Assembly: GCF_036002945.1 (NCBI RefSeq)
Contig: NZ_CP108529.1
Location: 4,521,001-4,585,000, forward strand
Direction: 5' to 3'
Source: Streptomyces sp. NBC_01224
GTDB lineage: Bacteria; Actinomycetota; Actinomycetes; Streptomycetales; Streptomycetaceae
DNA: 64,000 nucleotides
The position numbers were made by a program, and so were the translations under genes. Under the pieces are notes generated by a model. It made no database searches. It saw only the letters and a program-made list of their open reading frames with translations, and was not told the origin of the DNA. How positions within the stretch are numbered: position 1 is the stretch's first letter; every line of letters starts with the position of its first letter. Below are positions 24,145 to 32,375 of this stretch, one piece after another.

Positions 24145-24864
24145 TCACTCCTCGCCGGCCAGCTTCAGTGTGCGCAGCTTCTGGCCTGCGTACCAGGTCG
24201 CCACCACAGTGACCGCCACCAGCAGGACCGTCGCGACCGGCAGCCCGACATCGGAGGTGATCGCGCCGGACCCGCCGACCTTCTCGGCAACCGCGAGGGA
24301 CCACTGCTGAACGCTGAGCGTGCGCGCCCCCGGCACCAGGGTGCCGAACAGGGCTTCCCACACCAGCGCGTAGACGAGGCCGAAGACGACCGCGTGCCGG
24401 CTGACGGTGCCCAGCAGCAGGAACAGCGAGCTGTACGCGATCGAGGCGACCAGCGCCGCGATGGTGTAAGCCACCGCGATCTGCTGGCCGTTCCCGTTGA
24501 GGATCAGCCCGGCGATCAGCGTGGGCAGTGCGGAGAAGACCATCGTGACGGCGATGGCCACGATCAGCTTGGTGAAGATGATCGTCGGCCGCTTCACCGG
24601 CTTGGCCAGCAGATAGACGATCGATCCGTCGTCGATCTCTGGACCGATGGCTCCGGTTCCGGCGATCACGCCGATGAGCGGCACCATCGTGGCGATGGCG
24701 AAGCCGCCCAGCACATCCGAGGCGACCTGGTCATCGGCTCCGGCGAAAGCCCGCACCGCCACGGCGATGATCACCAGCAGCGCCGGCAGGACGAAGAGGA
24801 TGGCGGCCCGGCGCCGGCCGAGCAGGGCCCGGTAGGTGAGCCGGGCGACTGTGGGGTCGTACAT
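24145..24864 (-). CDS. ABC-2 type transporter permease (second exporter)
   Basis: 239 residues with about six hydrophobic helices (starting near 22, 55, 95, 125, 155 and 205) and the ABC-2 layout with a polar EIDDGSIVYLLAKPVKR loop between helices 2 and 3. It is the last gene of a four-gene leftward operon and lies 30 bp behind its ATPase (24895-25806). Such permeases export drugs, lipids or peptides; the substrate is not deducible. Confidence 0.9.
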   Translation of the reverse strand: MYDPTVARLTYRALLGRRRAAILFVLPALLVIIAVAVRAFAGADDQVASDVLGGFAIATMVPLIGVIAGTGAIGPEIDDGSIVYLLAKPVKRPTIIFTKLIVAIAVTMVFSALPTLIAGLILNGNGQQIAVAYTIAALVASIAYSSLFLLLGTVSRHAVVFGLVYALVWEALFGTLVPGARTLSVQQWSLAVAEKVGGSGAITSDVGLPVATVLLVAVTVVATWYAGQKLRTLKLAGEE

Positions 24865-24894
24865 GACGCTTCACAGCTCCTTTCAGGCCACTAC

Positions 24895-25806
24895 TCAGGC
24901 CGCTACGAGATAGGAAAAGACCGATTCGAGGGACTCATCGGACGGCGAAACGGTCAGAAGGCGAATTCCGTGGTCACGTGCGACCTTCGGCAGCAACTCG
25001 GTGAAGCGTCCGAAGTCGACCGCCTGGATACGCAGGGCCTGTTCGCCCAGGTCCACCTCGATACCGGCGGTCGACGGGTCGGCGATGAGCGCGGCAGCGA
25101 GGGCGCGGTCGTCGCTGGAACGTACGAGATAGCGGTGCGGACGGTCCGTCATCAGCCGGCGGATCTTCCGGAAGTCACCGGATGCCGCGTGCCGTCCCGC
25201 CACGATCACCTCGATGTGCGAGGCGAGTTGTTCGACCTCTTCCAGGATGTGGGAGGAGAAGAGCACGGTACGGCCCTCCGCCCCCATCCGCCGCAGCAGC
25301 GCCATCAGCTGCATCCGCTGGCGCGGGTCCATCCCGTTGAACGGCTCGTCGAGCAGCAGCACCGACGGTTCGTGGACCAGGGCGGACGCCATCTTCACGC
25401 GCTGGCGCATGCCCTTGCTGTACGTCGAGATCTTGCGGTCCTGCGCGTACTCCATCTCGACCGTGGCCAGCGCCTTCTGCGCCGCCGCATCGCCGAGTCC
25501 CTGCAGTTCCGCATTGGCGACGACGAATTCGCGACCGGTCAGGAAGTCGTACATCCCTTCCCGTTCCGGCACGATCCCGATCTCCTTGTACACCGCTTCA
25601 TTGCGCCAGATCGGCCGGCCGTCGAGCGTGACCGTGCCGGTCGACGGGGCGAGGAAACCGGCCATCATATTGATCAGCGTGGACTTTCCCGCGCCGTTGG
25701 GGCCGAGCAACCCGGTGACGCCCGGGCCCACCGTCATGCTCACGTCGTTGACGGCGACCACATTGCCGAACCAGCGCGAGGTGTGGTCGATCTCGATGGT
25801 GGTCAC
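24895..25806 (-). CDS. ABC transporter ATP-binding protein (second exporter)
   Basis: 303 residues from GTG 25806, with GGAGGG 7 bases upstream; it overlaps the upstream permease stop. Walker A GPNGAGKS, signature YSKGMRQR, Walker B LLLDEPFNGMDP and switch His in SSHILEE are all present. It powers the permease at 24145 and resembles the Ccm/Nod-type subfamily that accompanies ABC-2 permeases. The C-terminal ~80 residues are a non-catalytic extension. Confidence 0.93.
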   Translation of the reverse strand: MTTIEIDHTSRWFGNVVAVNDVSMTVGPGVTGLLGPNGAGKSTLINMMAGFLAPSTGTVTLDGRPIWRNEAVYKEIGIVPEREGMYDFLTGREFVVANAELQGLGDAAAQKALATVEMEYAQDRKISTYSKGMRQRVKMASALVHEPSVLLLDEPFNGMDPRQRMQLMALLRRMGAEGRTVLFSSHILEEVEQLASHIEVIVAGRHAASGDFRKIRRLMTDRPHRYLVRSSDDRALAAALIADPSTAGIEVDLGEQALRIQAVDFGRFTELLPKVARDHGIRLLTVSPSDESLESVFSYLVAA

Positions 25807-26711
25807 AGCCCGACCCTCCGGTAGCGGCGCATCAGTACGGCGTACGAGCCGGCGACGAGCGCGAGAACAACGAACAGATAGACCACGCCGGCCCCAGCCC
25901 CCGGACCTTCCGCTCCGGGGAAGGCCGAATTGGCCCCGAGGAACGCGGTCTGCACACCGCCGATCAGCGTGATGGGGGAGAAGAGCCCCAGCCACTCGAT
26001 GGCCCCCGCTGAACCCGTCTGCCAGGCAATGGCCTGGACCGTGGAGACCGCGCCGTAGGAGATGGTCAGTACGGCGATCACCGCGGCGACACCGAAACCG
26101 CGGCGCGGTGTCAGCGCGGCCATCACCAGGCCCAGTCCGGCGAAGAGCACGGACAGCAGCGCCACCGAAACCAGCCCCTGCCCGAACCCCTTGGTCTGCT
26201 CGGCGAAGTCGAACTTCCCCAGCAGTGCGCCCACATAGAGGATGACGAGCGGCGCCCCGGTGAGGATGAAGAGCGCGGACGCCATGGCCGTCAGCTTCGC
26301 GACGACATAGTCGACCCGCTCGATCGGCCGCGAGAAGTACAGCGGCACGCTCTTGAAGCGCAGGTCACGGGAGACGGACTGCGGTGCCTGCGCGGCGAGG
26401 AAGAGTCCGATGACGGCCTGCAGATAGATCGCGAACGCCGTGTACTTGATCGGCAGAGCCGTGGCCCCCGGGGCGGCGATGGCGACCGCGACGATGATCG
26501 CCGCGACCATGCACATCACACCGAACAGCAGCATCGGCAGCACCTTGGACTTCGCGGAACGCCCCAGTCCGAAGGAACCCCGCAGGGACTGCGAGTAGAG
26601 CGAGCGCCGCGCATAGCTGCGTCCCAGCCGCGTGCCGTCGTAGGAGCGGTACCCGATGTTGTGGATCCGGGAGGTCTCGCTCCCGCTCACGGCTCCGGTC
26701 TCAGTGCTCAT
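25803..26711 (-). CDS. ABC-2 type transporter permease (first exporter)
   Basis: 302 residues from ATG 26711, overlapping the upstream ATPase gene by 11 bp. A cytoplasmic N-terminus of about 55 residues (RIHNIGYRSYDGTRLGRSYA) precedes about six membrane helices. The loop FKSVPLYFSRPIERVDYVV corresponds to the coupling region seen in its companion permease. It pairs with the ATPase at 26701-27729. Confidence 0.9.
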   Translation of the reverse strand: MSTETGAVSGSETSRIHNIGYRSYDGTRLGRSYARRSLYSQSLRGSFGLGRSAKSKVLPMLLFGVMCMVAAIIVAVAIAAPGATALPIKYTAFAIYLQAVIGLFLAAQAPQSVSRDLRFKSVPLYFSRPIERVDYVVAKLTAMASALFILTGAPLVILYVGALLGKFDFAEQTKGFGQGLVSVALLSVLFAGLGLVMAALTPRRGFGVAAVIAVLTISYGAVSTVQAIAWQTGSAGAIEWLGLFSPITLIGGVQTAFLGANSAFPGAEGPGAGAGVVYLFVVLALVAGSYAVLMRRYRRVGL

Positions 26712-27729
26712 CACGACCGCTCCCCTTCTGCTGTACGGCCCCGACAACCGCGGACACGGTCTGCGTGACGGCTGCGGCGTGCGGTGCCTCTTCGGTACGG
26801 AAGACCTCGGCGATGTGGTGGCGCCGCTGCTCCATCCGTACGAGACCGAGCCCGAGCCCGGCGACGCTGTCGCGCACGATGTCGTACGTCTCCTCGCCGG
26901 TCGCCTCGACCAGCAGGATGTGGCCCGCACCGGGCAGCCCCTGCCCGTCGAGACCGTCGTGGCCCACGAGGTTGACGCCGGCCCGGGTGAGGACCTGACG
27001 CAGCGCGTCGGTGCCGTCCGGGTGGGTGTCGCTGTCGGTGACCTCGACCGCGAGGGTCGTGGTGGTCTGCGTGAAGTCGCTGGTGGAACTGGAGCGCAGA
27101 AGTGTGCCGCCATCGATGACGACGACATGGTCGCAGGTGCGTTCCAGCTCGCCCAGGAGGTGCGAGGTGACCAGGACCGAGATGCCGAAGTCCGTGTGTA
27201 CGCGGCGGATCAGCCCGAGCATCTCGTCACGGCCGACCGGGTCGAGGCCGTTCGTCGGCTCGTCGAGGAGGACCAGCTGCGGGTCGTGGACCAGTGCCTG
27301 GGCCAGTTTCACGCGCTGCTTCATGCCGGTCGAGTAGCCGCCGATGGGGCGGTAGCGCTCCTCGTACAGACCGACGTGGCGCAGTGTGTCGGCGGTGCGC
27401 TCGCGCGCTGCCGTCGGCGGCAGTCCGGACATCCGCGCCATGTGGACGACGAACTCGGTGGCCGAGACGTCCGGCGGGAGGCAGTCGTGCTCGGGCATGT
27501 AGCCGACCCGTTCCCGGATGGCGGCGCCATTGGTGGCGACGTCGAGTCCGAGCACCGCGGCCCGGCCTTCGGTGGCGGGGGACAGACCCAGCAGGATCTT
27601 GATCAATGTGGACTTGCCGGCCCCATTGGAACCCACCAGGCCGGTCACACCGGGTCCGATGTCCAAGGAGAGCCGGTCAAGCGCGGTCACCCGGGGGAAC
27701 CGCTTGCTCAGGCTTTCGGTCGCGATCAC
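26701..27729 (-). CDS. ABC transporter ATP-binding protein (first exporter)
   Basis: 342 residues from GTG 27729, chosen for GAAG about 8 bases upstream; GTG 27735 is possible. Motifs: Walker A GSNGAGKS, signature YSTGMKQR, Walker B LLDEPTNGLDP and switch TSHLLGE. It starts the four-gene operon holding two complete ATPase/permease pairs, probably from a duplication, since the pairs share order and motif spacing. The promoter would lie in 27730-27980, which also contains a perfect DnaA box at 27873-27881. Confidence 0.93.
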   Translation of the reverse strand: MIATESLSKRFPRVTALDRLSLDIGPGVTGLVGSNGAGKSTLIKILLGLSPATEGRAAVLGLDVATNGAAIRERVGYMPEHDCLPPDVSATEFVVHMARMSGLPPTAARERTADTLRHVGLYEERYRPIGGYSTGMKQRVKLAQALVHDPQLVLLDEPTNGLDPVGRDEMLGLIRRVHTDFGISVLVTSHLLGELERTCDHVVVIDGGTLLRSSSTSDFTQTTTTLAVEVTDSDTHPDGTDALRQVLTRAGVNLVGHDGLDGQGLPGAGHILLVEATGEETYDIVRDSVAGLGLGLVRMEQRRHHIAEVFRTEEAPHAAAVTQTVSAVVGAVQQKGSGRDEH

Positions 27730-27872
27730 AGTCACGTCTTCAAAGGTAGTGGCGCGGACCACACCGGTCGTCAGCCCTGGCGGCTGGATCCGCATCAGAC
27801 TCCAGACGTACGGACCCGTAGGGGGCCACCACGGGGGAGGAGCCCGGAGGTCGGGGGAAGGGCCGACCCGGG

Positions 27873-27881
27873 TTGTCCACA
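27873..27881 (+). promoter_or_regulatory. Single perfect DnaA box
   Basis: TTGTCCACA lies in the divergent intergenic region between the ABC operon and the M24 peptidase gene. An isolated box could be chance or a minor DnaA-binding site. Confidence 0.45.
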
Positions 27882-27980
27882 GGTCTCCGCATACCTCTTG
27901 ACGTAGTCGCCGGACATTGTCACATTCATCAGTGTCACGTTACGGGCACGTACCGCACACGGCAGGGAACGGACGGTGGC

Positions 27981-28832
27981 ATGACTTCGGCAGTGAAGGA
28001 CGAACCGGCCCCGGAGCTGCGGGGGTTCAGAGAAGTACAACGTCTCGCGTACGACTGCGCCGAGGCGGTCGCCGCCCGGCTCACGCCGGGGGTGACCGAG
28101 CGCGAGGCCGCCCGCATGCAGCGCGACTGGCTGCGCGAGCGCGGGGTGCGGGACTGGTTCCACCTCCCCTTCGCCTGGTTCGGGGACCGCACGGCGTTCG
28201 CCGGCTTCAAGGTGCCCCTTCAGTTCTTCCCGACCAACCGGAAGCTGGAGCCGGGGATGGCGTTCATCCTCGACATGGCCCCGGTGTACAAGGGCTTCAC
28301 AGCGGACATCGGCTACTCCGGCTGTCTCGGGCTCAGTCCCCTGCACGACAAGCTCCTGGCCGATCTGGAAGTCCACCGTGAGCTGATTCTGCGCGAGGTG
28401 CGGGAGCGGCGTTCGCTGCGCGAGATCTACGAGGACGTCGAACGCCTGATGATCAAACAGGGGTACGTCAACAGACATCGCGCCTACCCCTTCGGCGTCA
28501 TCGCCCACAAGATCGACCGCGTCGCCGAGCACCGCTGGTCCCCTCGTGTGTACGGCTTCGGCACCCAGTCGCTCAAGGGCCTGATGAGCGACGCGCTGCA
28601 CGGACACCGGGACGGCTGGTCGCCGCTGTGGAGTCCGTACCGCTTCTCCGACCATCCGCCGCAGCCCGGGCTGTGGGCGGTCGAACCCCACCTCGGATTC
28701 CGGGGTACGGGCGCCAAGTTCGAGGAGATCCTGGTGGTCACCGACTCCAAGGACCCCGAACAGAGCGCCTTCTGGCTGGACGACGATCTGCCGCATGTGC
28801 GGCGCTGGGCCGAGGAGAGGGTGGCGGCATGA
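27981..28832 (+). CDS. M24 family metallopeptidase-like protein
   Basis: 283 residues from ATG 27981. It has the pita-bread fold of methionine aminopeptidase/Xaa-Pro peptidases: metal Asp pair in FILDMAPVYKGFTADIGYSG, and the later IAHKIDR and WAVEPHLGFRG segments in place of the usual HGxGH and VEPG motifs. The His metal ligand region is altered (GVIAHKIDRVAEHR), so specificity or activity may differ from PepP. It is translationally coupled (ATGA) to the hydrolase-SDR fusion and belongs to a three-gene operon with a MerR regulator. Confidence 0.82.
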   Translation: MTSAVKDEPAPELRGFREVQRLAYDCAEAVAARLTPGVTEREAARMQRDWLRERGVRDWFHLPFAWFGDRTAFAGFKVPLQFFPTNRKLEPGMAFILDMAPVYKGFTADIGYSGCLGLSPLHDKLLADLEVHRELILREVRERRSLREIYEDVERLMIKQGYVNRHRAYPFGVIAHKIDRVAEHRWSPRVYGFGTQSLKGLMSDALHGHRDGWSPLWSPYRFSDHPPQPGLWAVEPHLGFRGTGAKFEEILVVTDSKDPEQSAFWLDDDLPHVRRWAEERVAA

Positions 28833-30601
28833 GCCTGCCGGGAGCGCGCGAGCGCCGGGTGCATACGGGCGGAATCGATCTCTGTGTCGCCGAGTTGGGC
28901 GACGAGGGACGGCCGACGATCGTCCTCGTGCACGGCTACCCGGACAGCAAGGAAGTCTGGACGGATATCGCCGGGCAACTGGCCGACCAGTGGCACGTCG
29001 TGCTGTACGACGTGCGCGGGCACGGCCGTTCCACAGCGCCGGCCCCCCTGCGCGGCGGCTTCACCCTGGAGAAGCTCACCGATGACTTCCTGGCCGTCGC
29101 CGACGCTGTGAGCCCGGACCGGCCGGTGCATCTGGTCGGGCATGACTGGGGGTCTGTCCAGTCCTGGGAGTTCGTCACGGTCAAGCGGACCGAGGGCCGG
29201 ATCGCCTCGTTCACCTCGATGTCCGGGCCTTCCCTGGACCATTTCGGGCACTGGATCAAGCAGCGGATGAACCGGCCCACCCCGCGCCGGGTCGGCCAGC
29301 TGCTCGGCCAAGGCGCCAAGTCCTGGTACGTCTACATGCTGCATACGCCGATCCTGCCCGAGCTTGCCTGGCGCGGCCCGCTCGGCAAGCAGTGGCCGTG
29401 GATTCTCCAGCGACTGGAGAAGGTGCCCGCGGGTGACTATCCGACGCCCTCACTGCCCAACGATGCGGCGCACGGCGCCTGGCTCTACCGCGACAACGTC
29501 CGGGCCCGGCTGCGCAGGCCCCGTACCGACGCCTATGCGCATGTACCGGTCCAGCTGATCACGCCGACCGGCGACATCTTCCTGTCGGAGAACCTGTACG
29601 ACCAACTGGAAATGTGGGTCCCCCAGTTGGTACGCCGCTCCCTGCCGGGCAAGCACTGGGTGCCGCGTACCAGGCCGGACCGGCTCGCCTCCTGGATCAG
29701 TGAGTTCGTGGCAGCCAACGAGGCGGCGCGGGAGGACGACCGGCCGGTGCAGGACACCGTGCCGACCGGGGCGTACGCGGACCGGTTCGGCGGACAGCTG
29801 GTCCTTGTGACGGGCGCGGCAGGCGGCATCGGTCGTGCCACCGCTTTCGCCTTCGCCGAGGCGGGCGCACGGGTGGTGGCCGTGGACCGGGACGCGGAGG
29901 GAGCGGCCAGGACGGCGGAGATGGCCCGGCTGATCGGCTCCCCGGCAGCCTGGGGCGAAGCGGTCGACGTCAGTGACGAACAGGCGATGGAGAAACTCGC
30001 CGAGAAGGTCGCCACCGAGTACGGCATCGTCGACGTCCTGGTCAACAACGCAGGGATCGGCCTGTCCGGCTCCTTCCTGGAGACCACGAGCGAGGACTGG
30101 AAGAATGTCCTCGACGTCAATCTGTGGGGTGTCATCCATGGCTGCCGGATCTTCGGCAAGCAGATGGCCGAACGCGGCCAGGGTGGCCATATTGTCAACA
30201 CGGCTTCCGCCGCCGCCTATCAGCCTTCCCGGGCGCTGCCCGCGTACAGCACTTCCAAGGCGGCCGTGCTGATGCTCAGCGAGTGTCTGCGGGCCGAGCT
30301 CGCCGACCGGTCGATCGGGGTCAGCGCGATCTGTCCTGGCATCGTCAACACGAACATCACCGCTACGACGCACTTTGCGGGTGCCGACGCCGCGGAGGAG
30401 AAGCGTCTGCAGAAGCGGACCAGCCGGCTGTACGGGCTGCGCAACTATCCGCCGGAGAGGGTCGCCGACGCGATTCTCAAGGCAGTGGTGCGCAACCAGG
30501 CCGTCGTGCCGGTGACACCGGAGGCCCGCGGCGCCCGGTTGCTGTCCCGGTTCAGTCCCGGTGCGCTGCGCGGGATCGCCCGGCTGAAGCCGCCGCTGTG
30601 A
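28829..30601 (+). CDS. Fusion of alpha/beta hydrolase and short-chain dehydrogenase/reductase
   Basis: 590 residues from ATG 28829, overlapping the previous stop. Residues about 1-295 are an epoxide-hydrolase-like alpha/beta hydrolase: oxyanion HGYPDS, nucleophile Asp in GHDWGS and a late GKHWVPR His. Residues about 315-590 are an SDR: LVTGAAGGIG cofactor loop, NNAG, catalytic Ser in VNTASAAAY and YSTSK. A two-step conversion (hydrolysis, then oxidation or reduction of the alcohol product) on one polypeptide is the natural reading, with substrate unknown. The next gene, a MerR regulator, overlaps by 4 bp and may sense the pathway metabolite. Confidence 0.9.
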   Translation: MSLPGARERRVHTGGIDLCVAELGDEGRPTIVLVHGYPDSKEVWTDIAGQLADQWHVVLYDVRGHGRSTAPAPLRGGFTLEKLTDDFLAVADAVSPDRPVHLVGHDWGSVQSWEFVTVKRTEGRIASFTSMSGPSLDHFGHWIKQRMNRPTPRRVGQLLGQGAKSWYVYMLHTPILPELAWRGPLGKQWPWILQRLEKVPAGDYPTPSLPNDAAHGAWLYRDNVRARLRRPRTDAYAHVPVQLITPTGDIFLSENLYDQLEMWVPQLVRRSLPGKHWVPRTRPDRLASWISEFVAANEAAREDDRPVQDTVPTGAYADRFGGQLVLVTGAAGGIGRATAFAFAEAGARVVAVDRDAEGAARTAEMARLIGSPAAWGEAVDVSDEQAMEKLAEKVATEYGIVDVLVNNAGIGLSGSFLETTSEDWKNVLDVNLWGVIHGCRIFGKQMAERGQGGHIVNTASAAAYQPSRALPAYSTSKAAVLMLSECLRAELADRSIGVSAICPGIVNTNITATTHFAGADAAEEKRLQKRTSRLYGLRNYPPERVADAILKAVVRNQAVVPVTPEARGARLLSRFSPGALRGIARLKPPL

Positions 30602-31575
30602 GTGGACCCGGGCAGTCGTCCGCGGTGGTCGGCCGGTCCGCCACCGAGTACCGGATCGAGGACCTGGCGCATGCGAGCGGCGCCACGGTCCGTACGATCC
30701 GCGCCTACCAGGACCGCGGCCTGCTGCCGACGCCCGAACGGCGCGGCCGGGCCAATGTGTACCGGGACACCCACCTCGCCCGGCTCGGGCAGATCGCCGA
30801 TCTGCTGGATCGCGGATACACCCTGGCCAGCATCAAGGAACTCCTGGAGGCGTGGGACACGGGCCGTGGTCTGGGCGGGGTGCTCGGGCTCGTCGCCGAG
30901 GTGCACGGCCCCTGGACGGACGAGCAGGCCGACCGGATCACCCGGTCCGAGCTGAACACCAGGTTCGGCGGCAGCCCGGACGACGAGGCGGTCGCCGAGG
31001 CGGTGGAGCTCGGCGTACTCGAACGCATCCCGGGACGGGACGACGAGTTCCTGGTTCCGAGCCCTCAAGAGCTGGCGGTGGCCGTCGAGTTGTACGCAGC
31101 CGGTGTGCCGCTCAGCGCAATTTCGGCCCATCTGAGGGAACTTCGCTGCCAGGTCGAGCAGATCGCCTCGCGCTTCCTGGAGTTCACCACGGAGCACGTC
31201 TTCGCGCGCTATCTCGGTCATCGCCCGACGACGGACTCCGACGCGGCAGAAGCGGCCGCCATGGTGCGCAGACTGCGTCCGCTCGCCCAGCAGACGGTGG
31301 ACGCCGAACTGGCGCGTGCAATGAGGACGTTCGCCACCAGACATCTGCAGCACCATCTTGGCTCCGACACCCCGCTCACCTCGGAGGCCTCGACCCCCAT
31401 GACGCGCCAGGTGGATCTGCCATCCGAGACGATCCGCTCCGTAGAACGACTGGTTGGTCCGGAGAACGTGTCCGCGTTCGTCGCGGCAGCGGCAGAACGC
31501 GAGTTGCAGTCAAGGACATTGGATGCACTTGTCTCATCCACCAATGAAGTAACGCACATTGCCCAAAGCGGTTGA
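30598..31575 (+). CDS. MerR family transcriptional regulator with long effector domain
   Basis: 325 residues from GTG 30598, overlapping the fusion gene stop. A winged-helix MerR head is visible at about 18-90 (YRIEDLAHASGATVRTIRAY, then RRGRANVYRD). A helical dimerisation region and a large C-terminal domain of unknown ligand follow. No cysteine pair suggests metal sensing. Overlap with the two enzyme genes makes autoregulation of this operon likely. It is followed by a 165-bp gap with a DnaA-box cluster. Confidence 0.9.
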   Translation: MSGPGQSSAVVGRSATEYRIEDLAHASGATVRTIRAYQDRGLLPTPERRGRANVYRDTHLARLGQIADLLDRGYTLASIKELLEAWDTGRGLGGVLGLVAEVHGPWTDEQADRITRSELNTRFGGSPDDEAVAEAVELGVLERIPGRDDEFLVPSPQELAVAVELYAAGVPLSAISAHLRELRCQVEQIASRFLEFTTEHVFARYLGHRPTTDSDAAEAAAMVRRLRPLAQQTVDAELARAMRTFATRHLQHHLGSDTPLTSEASTPMTRQVDLPSETIRSVERLVGPENVSAFVAAAAERELQSRTLDALVSSTNEVTHIAQSG

Positions 31576-31587
31576 TTATTCAATGAC

Positions 31588-31654
31588 TTGTCCACAGAAT
31601 CGCCAATTAGCCTGTGGATAACTCAAGTTGGTTGTGGATCAAACCTGTAGACAA
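31588..31654. promoter_or_regulatory. Compact DnaA-box cluster upstream of kptA
   Basis: Four DnaA boxes in 67 bp: perfect TTGTCCACA at 31588-31596, perfect TTATCCACA (minus) at 31613-31621, and one-mismatch boxes at 31633-31641 (minus) and 31646-31654 (minus). The sequence up to 31690 is strongly A/T-rich for this genome. No replication genes adjoin. It is a candidate DnaA-titrating or DnaA-regulated site, second to the pheA-serS cluster. Confidence 0.75.
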
Positions 31655-31740
31655 AAATTGCTACAGCGAATAAAATTGCTGTAGTGAATCGGGGTGAAAT
31701 CCGGATGCGCGTGAGCGACCGCCGCGGGCACCCTGACGGG

Positions 31741-32283
31741 ATGGACGACAGACGCACCATCAAGGTGTCCAAATACCTTTCGAAACACCTGCGCCACCAG
31801 CCGGAGCGGATCGGAATCACGCTCGACGCCAACGGCTGGGTGACGATCGACGAACTGCTGCGCGCCACGGCCCGCAACAACTTCCCCATCACCCCGGCCG
31901 AACTCGACCACGTCGTCGCCGCCAACGACAAGCAGCGCTTCGCCGTCGAGGACGGCCGCATTCGTGCGAGCCAGGGCCACACCGTCCCGGTCGATCTCGC
32001 TCTCCCGCCGGCCGAGCCGCCCATGTACCTCTACCACGGCACGGTGGGCCGCGTGCTGGACGCGATCCGCAGCGAGGGTCTGCGCCCCATGGCCCGCACA
32101 CACGTCCATCTCTCGCCCGACCGCGAGACGGCGACCAGGGTCGGCGCCCGGCGCGGCCGCCCCGTCGTCCTGTCGGTGGACGCGGCCGCGATGCACCGCG
32201 CGGGCCACACCTTCTATGTCAGCGCCAACGGAGTCTGGCTCACCGCTGCCGTACCGCCCGCATTCCTGCGTTTCCGCGACTGA
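31741..32283 (+). CDS. kptA: RNA 2'-phosphotransferase (Tpt1/KptA)
   Basis: 180 residues from ATG 31741; the frame is open upstream through the A/T-rich leader but the family begins at KVSKYLSKHLRHQPE. Conserved basic and His residues of the N-terminal lobe are followed by the NAD-binding lobe (YLYHGTVGRVLDAI, HLSPDRETATRVGARRGRP). Tpt1 transfers an internal RNA 2'-phosphate to NAD, a tRNA-splicing step in eukaryotes. Bacteria lack that splicing pathway, so the bacterial role is obscure; ADP-ribosylation of RNA ends has been reported for homologues. Confidence 0.93.
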   Translation: MDDRRTIKVSKYLSKHLRHQPERIGITLDANGWVTIDELLRATARNNFPITPAELDHVVAANDKQRFAVEDGRIRASQGHTVPVDLALPPAEPPMYLYHGTVGRVLDAIRSEGLRPMARTHVHLSPDRETATRVGARRGRPVVLSVDAAAMHRAGHTFYVSANGVWLTAAVPPAFLRFRD

Positions 32284-32375
32284 TCCCGGCGGCTGATCCC
32301 ACGACCGGTCCCACCGAGGACCAGTGCGCTTCCACAAAGACGCCCACCGGTTTTCGGACCCGTAAGGTCGTAGTC

